In this document: positions 8,666 to 17,782 of the stretch, in pieces
Layout: each line of letters begins with the position of its first letter
How positions within the stretch are numbered: position 1 is the stretch's first letter
Assembly (NCBI RefSeq): GCF_016907815.1
Contig: NZ_JAFBCQ010000001.1
Coordinates: 1,550,001-1,614,000, forward strand
DNA: 64,000 nucleotides
Direction of reading: 5' to 3'
Origin: Microbacterium aurum
Lineage (GTDB): Bacteria > Actinomycetota > Actinomycetes > Actinomycetales > Microbacteriaceae
Program-made: the position numbers and the translations under genes
Notes under the pieces: model-generated
What the model saw: only the letters and a program-made list of their open reading frames with translations
Databases searched by the model: none
What the model was told of the DNA's origin: nothing

Positions 8666-10480
8666 TCAGCCGTCGGTGCGCAGACGCGGCAGCGGCTGAG
8701 TCTGGATGAAGAGGTGCTCGGCGGCGTCGCGCGCCTCGGCGAGGGGGAACGCGACGCGGAAGGTGGCGCCGCCGCCGGGGGTCTCGGTCACCTCGATCGA
8801 CCCGTGCAGCGCCTCGACGATCGACGCGACGATCGACAGCCCCAGTCCCGATCCGCCCGTCTCGCGGGTGCGGGACGTGTCGGCGCGCCAGAACCGCTGG
8901 AAGATCTTGTCGCGGATCTGCGGTGGAACACCCTCGCCGTGGTCGATGACGGCGATCCACCCCATCCCCGCCGCGTCGTCCACGCCGACCGCCAGCTCGA
9001 TCGGCGACCCGTCGGGGGTGTAGCGGCGGGCGTTGCCGAGGAGGTTCGCCACGACCTGACGGATGCGGTTCTCATCGCCGAGGACGACGGGTTCCCGCTC
9101 GAGGACCGCCGCCACGGGAGCCGTCGCGACCGCGACGTCCCCGGCATCCGCCGGCGTCGCTTCCGTGCCCCGCGTGTCGGCACCGCGAGTCTCGGTACCC
9201 CGGGCCTCTGCACCGCGCGTCTCTGCACCGCGCGGTCGGCGGCGCAGCAGCGACAGCGTCGCCCCGATCGCGGCCGGGCCGGGGCGCCGCCGTCCCGTGG
9301 CGGGATCGACGGGCGAGACGGATGCCGTGACCGGCGCCTGCGGGCGCCGCTCGCTCAGGTCACCGAGGAACGTCACCTCCCGGTCCGGCGAGGTCGCGCG
9401 CGCATCGAGGGCGGCGTCGCGCGCGACGGGGCGGAGGTCGACGGCGGTCACCACGATGTCGCGCCGCTCGTCGAGGCGCGCGAGGGCGAGGAGATCCTCG
9501 ACCAGCACGCCCATGCGGATCGCCTCCTTCTCGATGCGCTCCATCGACTGCGCCGTCTGCTCCTCGCCGACGATCGCGCCCATGCGGTACAGCTCGGCAT
9601 ACCCGCGGACGGTGACGAGCGGCGTGCGCAGCTCGTGGCTCGCGTCGCCGATGAACCGGCGCATCTGCTGCACGGTGGCATCGCGCTGCCCCAGGGCGTG
9701 GTCGATGCGGTCGAGCATCGCGTTGATGGCGGTCTTGAGGCGGCCGACCTCAGTGCGGGGGGAGATGTCGCCCATCCGCTGGCTGAAATCGCCCGCCGCG
9801 ATCGACATCGCCGTGTCCTCCACCTGCCGGAGCCCCCGGAAGGCGAGCGTGACGAGCCAGCGCGTCGCCAGCGCACCGCCGACGATCGTCAGCAGGGCGA
9901 GGATCGTGTAGATGCCGATGAAGTTCGCGACCGTCTGGTTGACGGGTGTCATCGGCAGCGCGAGCAGCTGCACGTTGTTCTCGCGTGCGCCCGGGATCTG
10001 AAGGATGTCGACGGCGGCATGGAAGACGGTCTTGCCATCCGCGGATGTCAGCTCGAACGGGGTCGTGCCCTGATCCAGCGCCTTGTCGAGCCCGAACGTC
10101 GGCGGAAACTCCGGGGGATTCGCGGAGGCGGGGCCGCCGGTGGCGAGAAGTGTGCCGTCGGGGGCATAGACGGCGATGTAGAACGACGTCAGCGGAACCG
10201 GCGATCGCTCGGCGAATTGGGCGACGCCGTCGACGACCTCGACGTCGAGCAGGCTGGAGGCCTGGTCGAGCGTGACGGTCTGACTGATCGACTGGTCGCG
10301 CTCGGCGATCTGGGCGGTGCGCAGGAAGACGGCCGTGCCGAATCCGGCCACGAGCAGCCCCAGTGCGAGGACGGCGACCGTGACCCCCGTCACCTTCGCG
10401 CGCAGGCTCACGTCACGCCACCACGACGTGACCCGGTCGTTGCGCTTCGCGTGCGCCGCCAGGACGCCCTCGCCGCTCAC
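8666..10480 (-). CDS. Sensor histidine kinase with repeat-containing insertion
   Basis: The 604-residue kinase has a membrane segment at about 28-52, an extracytoplasmic sensor region, a second membrane segment at about 180-200, and HAMP. The HisKA domain (GDASHELRTPL) has its phosphoacceptor histidine near residue 282. The HATPase_c domain shows the N box (NLLGNARRYTP), DHGEGVPP, FQRFWR and GGSGLGLSIV. Between HisKA and HATPase lies an ~80-residue low-complexity insertion with RGAETRGAEARGTET-type repeats (bases ~9173-9240). The response regulator gene lies 19 bases upstream on the same strand, so this is a normal two-component operon. Confidence 0.92.
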   Translation of the reverse strand: MSGEGVLAAHAKRNDRVTSWWRDVSLRAKVTGVTVAVLALGLLVAGFGTAVFLRTAQIAERDQSISQTVTLDQASSLLDVEVVDGVAQFAERSPVPLTSFYIAVYAPDGTLLATGGPASANPPEFPPTFGLDKALDQGTTPFELTSADGKTVFHAAVDILQIPGARENNVQLLALPMTPVNQTVANFIGIYTILALLTIVGGALATRWLVTLAFRGLRQVEDTAMSIAAGDFSQRMGDISPRTEVGRLKTAINAMLDRIDHALGQRDATVQQMRRFIGDASHELRTPLVTVRGYAELYRMGAIVGEEQTAQSMERIEKEAIRMGVLVEDLLALARLDERRDIVVTAVDLRPVARDAALDARATSPDREVTFLGDLSERRPQAPVTASVSPVDPATGRRRPGPAAIGATLSLLRRRPRGAETRGAEARGTETRGADTRGTEATPADAGDVAVATAPVAAVLEREPVVLGDENRIRQVVANLLGNARRYTPDGSPIELAVGVDDAAGMGWIAVIDHGEGVPPQIRDKIFQRFWRADTSRTRETGGSGLGLSIVASIVEALHGSIEVTETPGGGATFRVAFPLAEARDAAEHLFIQTQPLPRLRTDG

Positions 10481-10499
10481 GGTTCGGGGCTCCGTCCGC

Positions 10500-11192
<693 letters not shown>

Positions 11193-11249
11193 AGCCCCAT
11201 CCTGGCACCGGAATCCATCCCTTTGCTGGATATCCGCGAAGATGGATGG

Positions 11250-12299
11250 ATGACGACGCCCGCGCCGCTCGCCCCCGTCCCGATGCCCGCGCCGGTTGCG
11301 CCGCCGGTCGTGGCCCCTCGCCTCCCCGCCGACGCGACCGCGGGGGGACTGGCCTTCCACCGCCTCGTGTTCGCCCGGCAGCGCAGCGGCTGGTGGACGC
11401 CGCTGGCGGTCGCGGGGCTCGGCATCGCCTTCTACTGCGCGATGCTCGCGATGGTCATGGTGTTCATGATCGTCGCGGCGATCGCCGATCCGACGTTCCT
11501 CGACCGGATGATGGCGATCGCCCAGGACCCCGCGTTCAACCTCGGCGATCCGGTCATGCTCGTCTTCCTGCTCGGCACGATCATCCTCATGTGGCCGGCG
11601 TATCTCCTCGCCTCCCTCATCATCAACGGCAAGCCCGTGGGGCTGATCTCCTCGGCTGCCGGCCGGCTGCGGTGGCGCTGGATGCTGATGTGCGGCCTCG
11701 TGGCGGCGGTGCTGTCGGCGGTGCTCACGGGCGTGTCGTTCCTCCTCCCCGCCGACGCCCCGGCGACCGCGTCGGAGCCGAACCCGCTGTGGGCGGTGTC
11801 GCTCATCCTGATCGTCCTGCTCGTGCCGTTGCAGTCCGCCGCGGAGGAGTACATCTTCCGCGGATACCTCATGCAGGCCATCGGGCGGTGGCTGCGGCAT
11901 CCGGCCTTCGCGATCCTCCTGCCGGTGCCGCTGTTCGTGCTTGGTCACCTGTACGACGTGCTGGGGCAGATCAGCGTCGGGCTGTTCGCCGTCGCCGCCG
12001 GCTGGCTCACCTGGCGCACCGGCGGCCTCGAGGCGGCGATCGCCCTGCACGTCGTGAACAACCTGAGCGGATTCCTCCTGTCGCTGGCCGCGGGGTCAGA
12101 CCCGACGGCGTCGACGACGGGGTGGCTGAGTTTCCTCTGGTCGTTCCTGCTGATCGGCGGCTACGTCGCTCTCGTCGAGGGGATGCTGCGCCGTCGCCCG
12201 CTGCCGCGGACGCTCATCCTCACCCCGCCGGCCCCGCCGGCGTCGCCCGCGCCGCCGATGCTGTCCGCTCCCGCCGCGGATGCGGACGCCGGACGGTGA
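11250..12299 (+). CDS. CPBP family intramembrane metalloprotease
   Basis: The 349-residue protein has a Pro/Ala-rich N-terminal 30 residues, eight or so membrane segments and the CPBP/Abi motifs: EEYIFRGYL (EExxxR), an LFVLGHLYD histidine helix, and HVVNNL. These glutamate-type membrane proteases are related to Rce1. The ATG at 11250 follows GAAGATGG at close spacing; the longer frame would run through the divergent response-regulator gene. The last codons and stop lie inside the first copy of the 174-bp tandem repeat, so the Ala/Pro-rich C-terminus may be repeat-derived. Confidence 0.85.
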   Translation: MTTPAPLAPVPMPAPVAPPVVAPRLPADATAGGLAFHRLVFARQRSGWWTPLAVAGLGIAFYCAMLAMVMVFMIVAAIADPTFLDRMMAIAQDPAFNLGDPVMLVFLLGTIILMWPAYLLASLIINGKPVGLISSAAGRLRWRWMLMCGLVAAVLSAVLTGVSFLLPADAPATASEPNPLWAVSLILIVLLVPLQSAAEEYIFRGYLMQAIGRWLRHPAFAILLPVPLFVLGHLYDVLGQISVGLFAVAAGWLTWRTGGLEAAIALHVVNNLSGFLLSLAAGSDPTASTTGWLSFLWSFLLIGGYVALVEGMLRRRPLPRTLILTPPAPPASPAPPMLSAPAADADAGR

Positions 12300-12748
12300 C
12301 GCCAGCCGTTGCGAAAGCAGGCTGGATTGCGCTTTCGGGCCCTCGCGGCCGGTCGAAGTGCCGTTCCAGCCTGCTTTCGAGACATGGCGCGGGGGTGACG
12401 CCCCGCCGGTTGCCGCCGCGCCGCGCCGGGGCTGCTGTTCGCGCCGCCGCTGCTGCGGACGCCGGACGGTGACGCCGGCCGTCGCGAAAGCAGGCTGGAT
12501 TGCGCTTTCCGGCCCTCGCGGCGGGTCGACGTGCCGGTTCAGCCTGCTTTCGAGACATGACGCCGGGGTGACGCCCCGCCGGTTGCCGCCGCGCCGCGCC
12601 GCCGCTGCTGCCCGCTCCCGCCGGGAGGTGCGACCGGCGGGCGGTGACGCCGGCCGTCGCGAAAGCAGGCTGGATTGCGCTTTCCGGCCCTCGCGGCGGG
12701 TCGACGTGCCGTTTCAGCCTGCTTTCGAGACGTGACCCCGGGGTGACG
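12291..12748. repeat. Tandem array of a ~174-bp unit with a hairpin core (about 2.6 copies)
   Basis: Three near-identical copies begin at about 12291, 12464 and 12640. Each contains GAAAGCAGGCTGG (12313-12325, 12486-12498, 12661-12673) and its complement CCAGCCTGCTTTC, with a T for the first C in copies 2 and 3 (ending 12378, 12551, 12726). The arms enclose about 40 bases. Within each loop a second GCTTTC offers alternative pairing with the left arm. The first copy starts at the stop codon of the CPBP gene, and the later copies repeat its last codons. Confidence 0.85.
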
Positions 12749-12779
12749 CCGCGCCGGGAGACCGGACGACACCCCCGGG

Positions 12780-12880
12780 GAGACGACCCCGCCGACGCCC
12801 CGGCCCCGCCGACGCCCCGACCCCGCCGACGCCCCGGCGCCGCCGACACCCCGACCCCGCCGCCGCCCCGGTCCCTGCCG
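12780..12880. repeat. GC-rich short tandem repeat (about 15-base unit)
   Basis: The sequence is built from recurring CCCCGCCGACGCCCCG-type units, almost free of A and T, between the 174-bp array and the 3' end of the helicase gene. It is non-coding on either strand by codon pattern. Confidence 0.6.
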
Positions 12881-12883
12881 CGA

Positions 12884-14527
12884 CTAAGCGGCCGCAAGCC
12901 CTTCGGCGTCGAGGATCGTGTAGCTGTAGCCCTGCTCGGCGAGGAACCGTTGCCGGTTCTGCGCGAAGTCCTGGTCGACGGTGTCGCGCGCGATCAGCGT
13001 GTAGAAGCTCGCGGTGTGCCCGCTCGACTTGGGGCGCAGAAGCCGGCCGAGGCGCTGGGCCTCCTCCTGGCGCGACCCGAACGACCCGGAGACCTGGATC
13101 GCGACCGAGGCCTCGGGCAGGTCGATCGAGAAGTTCGCGACCTTCGAGACGACGAGCACGGGGATGCGGCCCTCGCGGAACGCGCCGTACAGTTCCTCGC
13201 GCTCGTCGACGGGCGTCGATCCCGTGATCTTCGGGGCATCCAGCGCCTCCGCCAGAACGTCGATCTGGTCGAGGTACTGCCCGATCACGAGGATCTGCTC
13301 GCCGGCATGACGGGCGACGAGGTCGCGGACGACCCCGATCTTGGCGTGCGCCGTGGCCGCGAGGCGGTAGCGCTCGTCGTCGGCGGAAGCGGCGTACTCC
13401 AGGCGGTCGGATGCCGGCAGATCCACCCGCACCTCGTAGCAGACGGCGGGCGAGATGAAGCCCTGGGCCTCGATCTCCTTCCACGGCGCGTCGAAGCGCT
13501 TGGGGCCGATGAGGCTGAACACGTCGCCTTCGCGGCCGTCTTCCCGGACGAGGGTCGCCGTGAGCCCCAGGCGGCGCCGCGCCTGCAGGTCGGCGGTGAG
13601 CTTGAACACCGGTGCGGGCAGCAGGTGCACCTCGTCGTAGACGATGAGCCCCCAGTCGAGGGCGTCCAGGAGCGCCAGGTGCGCGTACTCGCCCTTCCGC
13701 TTGGCCGTCAGGATCTGGTACGTCGCGATCGTGACGGGCTTGACCTCCTTGGCCTGGCCGGAGTACTCGCCGATCTCCTCCGGCGTGAGCGACGTGCGCT
13801 TGAGCAGCTCGTCGCGCCACTGACGGGCGCTCACGGTGTTGGTCACGAGGATGAGCGTCGTCGTCTTGGTCTCGGCCATGGCGGCCGCGCCGACGAGAGT
13901 CTTCCCGGCGCCGCAGGGGAGGACGACGACGCCCGAGCCGCCCTCGCTGAAGATGTCGACGGCCTTGCGCTGATACGGCCGCAGCGTCCAGCCGTCCTCG
14001 TGCAGGTCGATCTCGTGCGGGGTGCCCGGGGTGTAGCCGGCGTGGTCCTCGGCGGGCCAGCCGATCTTCAGCAGCTCCTGCTTGATGTGCCCGCGCGCCC
14101 ACGCGTCGATGACGTACGTGTCGGGGGTGGGGTGGCCGACGAGCAGCGGCTGGATGCGCTTGTTCTTGGCGACCTCGGCGAGGACGGCGGCGTCGGAACC
14201 GCGCAGGATGAGCGCGCCCTCGGCATCCCGCTCGATGACGAGACGGCCGTAGCGGCCGACGGTCTCGCGGATGTCGATCGAGACGGATGCCGGGACCGGG
14301 AAGCGCGACCAGCGGTCGAGCGTCGCGAGCATGTCGTCGGCGGAATGTCCGGCCGCACGCGCGTTCCACAGCCCCAGCCGGGTGACGCGGTAGGTGTGGA
14401 TGTGCTCGGGCGCGCGTTCGAGCTCGGCGAAGATCGCGAGTTCGTGCCGCGCCGTCTCCGCCTCCGGATGGGCGACTTCGAGCAGCACGGTGCGGTCGCT
14501 TTGCACGATGAGGGGGCCGTCAGCCAT
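12884..14527 (-). CDS. DNA repair helicase, XPB/Ssl2 type (superfamily 2)
   Basis: The 547-residue protein has an N-terminal actinobacterial XPB domain, then the helicase core: LRPYQRKAVDIF (Q-like), LPCGAGKTLVG (Walker A), YDEVHLL (DEVH box), LGLTATLVREDG (motif III), and QRLGRLLRPK (motif VI). The C-terminal half carries the ThM-like region found in bacterial XPB. ATG at 14527 is chosen because TAGACT (14541-14536) ends 8 bases upstream, typical of leaderless genes here; a TTG at 14536 is the alternative. It lies just downstream of the helicase-associated gene on the same strand, the usual actinobacterial arrangement. Confidence 0.93.
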   Translation of the reverse strand: MADGPLIVQSDRTVLLEVAHPEAETARHELAIFAELERAPEHIHTYRVTRLGLWNARAAGHSADDMLATLDRWSRFPVPASVSIDIRETVGRYGRLVIERDAEGALILRGSDAAVLAEVAKNKRIQPLLVGHPTPDTYVIDAWARGHIKQELLKIGWPAEDHAGYTPGTPHEIDLHEDGWTLRPYQRKAVDIFSEGGSGVVVLPCGAGKTLVGAAAMAETKTTTLILVTNTVSARQWRDELLKRTSLTPEEIGEYSGQAKEVKPVTIATYQILTAKRKGEYAHLALLDALDWGLIVYDEVHLLPAPVFKLTADLQARRRLGLTATLVREDGREGDVFSLIGPKRFDAPWKEIEAQGFISPAVCYEVRVDLPASDRLEYAASADDERYRLAATAHAKIGVVRDLVARHAGEQILVIGQYLDQIDVLAEALDAPKITGSTPVDEREELYGAFREGRIPVLVVSKVANFSIDLPEASVAIQVSGSFGSRQEEAQRLGRLLRPKSSGHTASFYTLIARDTVDQDFAQNRQRFLAEQGYSYTILDAEGLAAA

Positions 14528-14606
14528 AACGGTCAAGTCTACCGGCGCTTGCCGCGGCGGGCGCGTCGCGGCGCCGGATCTGCCGGGTCAGGACAGCGAG
14601 GCGCGG

Positions 14607-16370
14607 TCAGGCGGGACGGATGCCGCTGATGCTCGACACCGGGAGGGTGCGCTCGACATCGACCATCTTGTCGAGGCCCCGCAGCCGGCCGCCGCCGAGG
14701 CCCGTCGCCTCGATCGTGAACTCGCGCGCGGTCCCGTCGGGCAGCCGGACGGCGACGACGATGGTGGCGCGGGCGCGCACGGCCTGCTCGAGCTCGCGGC
14801 CGAGCCACGCGGCCTCGGCGTCGGAGCCCTGCGCGGCGCGCAGCCGCGCGAGAAGCGGTCCGTAGACCGCGAGGGGGTCGGATGCCGCGGGTGGCTCGTC
14901 GGCGAGGCGATGGCGGTCGAGGCGCCGGCGAGCCCCGTCGGCGTCGACCGCTACGACGGGGTAGCGGGCGTCGGCGAGCATCCAGAACGCGGTGTCTGCG
15001 CCGCTGCGGGAGACGAGGTCGGCGCCGTCCCGGACGAGTCCGAGCGGGCGCAGCGCCTGGTCGACGGCGATCGTGCGCAGGAGCGCCTCGTCGTCGCTCG
15101 TGACGCGCGTGCGGCCCTGCCAGTCCGGGCCGACGCGCAGCGTGCCGTGGCGCCGGGCGGTGCGCTCGATCTCGTAGGCCAGCGGCTGGGGGAGGCCGGT
15201 GAGGGAGAGCTCCTCGAGGAACGCCCTCAGCGTCTCGGCCGTCTCGCCCGCCGTCAGGGCGTCGGCGAGGGTGTCGGCGGTGAAGCGGTAGGTCGACGCC
15301 TGGGCGCGGGATTCGCGGCGGGCCATCGACCGCAGCCGTACGTCGAGCTGCGGCTGCAGCGGTCCCGGGGCGATCGCGGTGAGGTCGTTCTGCAGGTAGA
15401 CGCGGTCGACCTCGCTCGGCAGGAGCATCTGGAGGCCGTCGGTGTCGACGGCGGATCCGGCCGCCAGCGGTGCCGCCCACCGGGGAGCCTCGCCGTCCGG
15501 CGCGACCATGCCCCACCGCCGCAGGAGGGCGGCCTCGCTGTGTGCTCGCTGCGGCCACGCCGGATCGAACGGATGGGCGCCGGCCCACCGGTCGAGGCTC
15601 CGCCACCCGCCGGCGGAGGTGCGGACGGCGGCCGGCAGGTGCGCGCGCAGCGCGGCGGCCACCTCGGTCCAGCGGGCGACGGTGCCGGTGCGCAGCCACT
15701 GCACGCCGGCGGCCGTGACGAGCCAGTGGCGGTCCTGGCCCGCCAGCAGGCCCGCGCGGTGAGCGATCTCGACGAGTTCGTCGGCGGCGTCGGGCTCGGC
15801 GACCGCTCCGGACTCGATGAGGCGGCGCCGTTCGGTCGCCCCCAGCGCGCCGGTGCCGATGCGCGACAGCGGGGCGGCGAGGGCGATGTGCAGGATGTCC
15901 GAGAGCGATCCCGACGAGGCGAACGCCTGCTCGGCGACGGCCGCGTCGCGGGATGCCGCGGCGTCGGCATCCGTCACCGGGGCGGAGTCCGCGGGCGCCC
16001 CCGTCGCCGGGGCGGCGGCCGCGGCATCCGTCGGCACCTGCCCGCGCACGGCGTCGGCGATCGCCGGGTACGGGATGCCATCGGGGGCGACGAGCGCGCG
16101 GGCGTACAGCGCGTCGCGCACCGCGCCCGCGGCGATCGCCTCGGGCTCGGCGCCTCGGGTGGCCGCGGCGAGCGCGTCGGCCTCGGCCGCGGTGACGGTC
16201 ACGACCGCCCGCTCCGCCGACGCCGGCTCGAGGAGCGCTTCCGCGGCGTCGAACGCGTCGCTCCAGGTCACCGTCGGCGACACCCCGCGGGCCACGAGCA
16301 GCGCCACCAGCGACGCATCGTCGCGCTGCAGCAGATCGTGCGCGAGTGATCGGGCGTCGGTGGCGGTCAC
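14607..16370 (-). CDS. Helicase-associated (Helicase_C_3 domain) protein
   Basis: The 587-residue protein starts VTATDARSLAHDLLQRDDASL and has no helicase motifs. Its C-terminal half (LPSEVDRVYLQNDLTAIAPG, then LEELSLTGLPQPLAYEIE) matches the helicase-associated XPB-linked domain found beside XPB genes in actinobacteria. It carries winged-helix-like segments at about 180-330. The GTG start lies one base after the stop of the upstream membrane-protein gene, and the XPB gene follows 79 bases downstream. It is probably a partner of XPB; its biochemical role is unknown. Confidence 0.8.
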   Translation of the reverse strand: MTATDARSLAHDLLQRDDASLVALLVARGVSPTVTWSDAFDAAEALLEPASAERAVVTVTAAEADALAAATRGAEPEAIAAGAVRDALYARALVAPDGIPYPAIADAVRGQVPTDAAAAAPATGAPADSAPVTDADAAASRDAAVAEQAFASSGSLSDILHIALAAPLSRIGTGALGATERRRLIESGAVAEPDAADELVEIAHRAGLLAGQDRHWLVTAAGVQWLRTGTVARWTEVAAALRAHLPAAVRTSAGGWRSLDRWAGAHPFDPAWPQRAHSEAALLRRWGMVAPDGEAPRWAAPLAAGSAVDTDGLQMLLPSEVDRVYLQNDLTAIAPGPLQPQLDVRLRSMARRESRAQASTYRFTADTLADALTAGETAETLRAFLEELSLTGLPQPLAYEIERTARRHGTLRVGPDWQGRTRVTSDDEALLRTIAVDQALRPLGLVRDGADLVSRSGADTAFWMLADARYPVVAVDADGARRRLDRHRLADEPPAASDPLAVYGPLLARLRAAQGSDAEAAWLGRELEQAVRARATIVVAVRLPDGTAREFTIEATGLGGGRLRGLDKMVDVERTLPVSSISGIRPA

Positions 16371-16371
16371 G

Positions 16372-16662
16372 TCAGCGGCCCTTGCCGACCCGGGCCTTTC
16401 GCACGAAGGTCATGACGAGCACCGTCATCAGCAGCACGAAGGCGATGATCGGCGCGATGTACACCGTCGTGCCGACGGCCGGCCACAGGCCCGCGTCGAA
16501 GTCGTCGTGCTTCATGCCGCTGGCCGATCCGATCATGATCGCGACGAAGCAGAGCACCGACAGCAGGAGCAGTCCCAGCGACATGAACGCGAGGATGCGG
16601 TCGATGCGACGGACGGGCACGTCGTCGACGGAACCAGGGGTACGAGAAGGCGAAGAGGGCAT
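16372..16662 (-). CDS. Small two-helix membrane protein
   Basis: This 96-residue protein has a short polar N-terminus (PSSPSRTPGSVDDVPVRRID), membrane segments at about 26-48 and 62-86, and a basic tail RKARVGKGR, so both ends are probably cytoplasmic. The ATG at 16662 lies 7 bases after a TAGTCT -10-like element, implying a leaderless transcript. Its stop is one base from the next gene's start. No family was recognised; small proteins like this are frequent in this position in Microbacteriaceae. Confidence 0.7.
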   Translation of the reverse strand: MPSSPSRTPGSVDDVPVRRIDRILAFMSLGLLLLSVLCFVAIMIGSASGMKHDDFDAGLWPAVGTTVYIAPIIAFVLLMTVLVMTFVRKARVGKGR

Positions 16663-16776
16663 CGTGCTCAGACTACTACCGGCGCCCCGTCGTGCCGGTG
16701 ACGGTGCCGTAGGCTGGGACCGGGGCATCCGCCCCACTGTCACTGCGCCCGCGGGCGCCGATGAGCGAGGTTTGCG

Positions 16777-17160
16777 ATGCCCACCGGCAAGGTCAGGTTC
16801 TACGACGAAGAGAAGGGGTTCGGCTTCATCACCACCGATGACGGTCAGGACGTCTTCCTCCACGCGACGGCACTTCCCGCCGGTGTCGAGGGACTCAAGG
16901 CCGGCACGCGCCTGGACTTCGGTGTCGCCGACGGCAAGCGCGGTCTGCAGGCGCTCGCCGTGCGGGTGCTCGACGCTCCCGTGAGCCTCGCCAAGCGCAA
17001 CCGGATGAAGCCCGACGACATGGCGATCGTCGTGGAAGACCTCGTCAAGCTGCTCGACAACGTCGGCGGCGACCTGCGTCGCGGGCACTACCCCAACGCG
17101 GGCCAGAGCAAGAAGGTCGCGGCGATCCTGCGCAAGGTGGCCGATGAGCTCGACGCCTGA
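16777..17160 (+). CDS. Cold-shock-domain protein with C-terminal extension
   Basis: The 127-residue protein has an N-terminal cold-shock domain ([16 protein letters not shown], then DVFLHATALP) in residues 1-65. It is followed by a ~60-residue helical extension (MKPDDMAIVVEDLVKLLDNVGGDLRRG) conserved in actinobacterial CspB-like proteins of this length. RNP1 and RNP2 are intact. A TAGGCT -10-like element at about 16710 and a GCGAGG ribosome binding site precede the ATG. It overlaps the DUF3027 gene by 17 bases. Confidence 0.9.
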   Translation: MPTGKVRFYDEEKGFGFITTDDGQDVFLHATALPAGVEGLKAGTRLDFGVADGKRGLQALAVRVLDAPVSLAKRNRMKPDDMAIVVEDLVKLLDNVGGDLRRGHYPNAGQSKKVAAILRKVADELDA

Positions 17161-17701
17161 GCCGGACCCGCGTCTGCTCGCCGCGCACGACCTCGCCCTC
17201 GCGGCGCTGCACGAGATCACCGCGCCGTCGACCGTGGGTCCCGCCGCGGGCTACACCCTCGAAGACGACGGCGTCGTCTCGCTGCGCTTCGGCAACACCA
17301 TGGAGGGCTATCCGGGCTGGTACTGGACGGTGAGCCTCGCGGTCACCGATGACGCCGACCCCACCGTGCTCGAGGTGGAACTGCTGCCCGGCGAGGGCGC
17401 GCTGCTGGCCCCGGAGTGGGTGCCGTGGGCGGTGCGCCTGGCCGAGTACCAGGCCGCCCAGGCGGCCCTCGCCGCCGAAGAGCGCGAGAACGCGGATGCC
17501 GAGGGCGATGACGACCTCGACGACGACGAGGACGAGAGCGGCGAGGACGACGACGAGCTCGATGATCTCGATGACCTCGACGCCTCCGATTTCGACGACG
17601 ATGGCTCGCCGATCCTGCACTCCGGGGACGTCGACGGTGTCGACATCGACGTGCTCGACGAGTCCGCCCCCGACGACGAGGACGACGACCCCGATCGTTG
17701 A
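17144..17701 (+). CDS. DUF3027 family protein with long acidic tail
   Basis: The 185-residue protein starts MSSTPEPDPRLLAAHDLALA. The conserved part (~1-110) contains the DUF3027 core NTMEGYPGWYWTVSLAV and LLPGEGALLAPEWVPWA. From about residue 118 to the end there is a strongly acidic tail (DDDLDDDEDESGEDDDEL and similar) with hardly any positive charge. The start lies inside the upstream cold-shock gene, suggesting translational coupling. The order cold-shock gene, DUF3027, serC is conserved in actinobacteria. Function is unknown. Confidence 0.85.
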   Translation: MSSTPEPDPRLLAAHDLALAALHEITAPSTVGPAAGYTLEDDGVVSLRFGNTMEGYPGWYWTVSLAVTDDADPTVLEVELLPGEGALLAPEWVPWAVRLAEYQAAQAALAAEERENADAEGDDDLDDDEDESGEDDDELDDLDDLDASDFDDDGSPILHSGDVDGVDIDVLDESAPDDEDDDPDR

Positions 17702-17731
17702 CCCGGCAGACTCTCCCGCGACCGGGTGGGG

Positions 17732-17770
17732 CGTTTCGTCTCGCTCGTTCCTCGCTCGCTCAACGACCGA
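17732..17770. repeat. Extragenic repeat of the GTTGAGCGAG...GACGAAAC family
   Basis: Between the convergent DUF3027 and serC genes lies the complement of CGGTCGTTGAGCGAGCGAGG followed by AACGAGCGAGACGAAAC. Related copies occur at ~26755-26795 (inside dnaE2), at 39661-39885 and at 41741-41775. The element is itself a set of GAGCGA/CGAGAC short repeats. Confidence 0.7.
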
Positions 17771-17782
17771 GGTGGGGCGGGG

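Noticed and set aside
12291..12748. CRISPR array
   Set aside because: Only about three copies with a ~174-base period, internal palindromes 12-13 bases long and near-identical spacers; no cas genes nearby.
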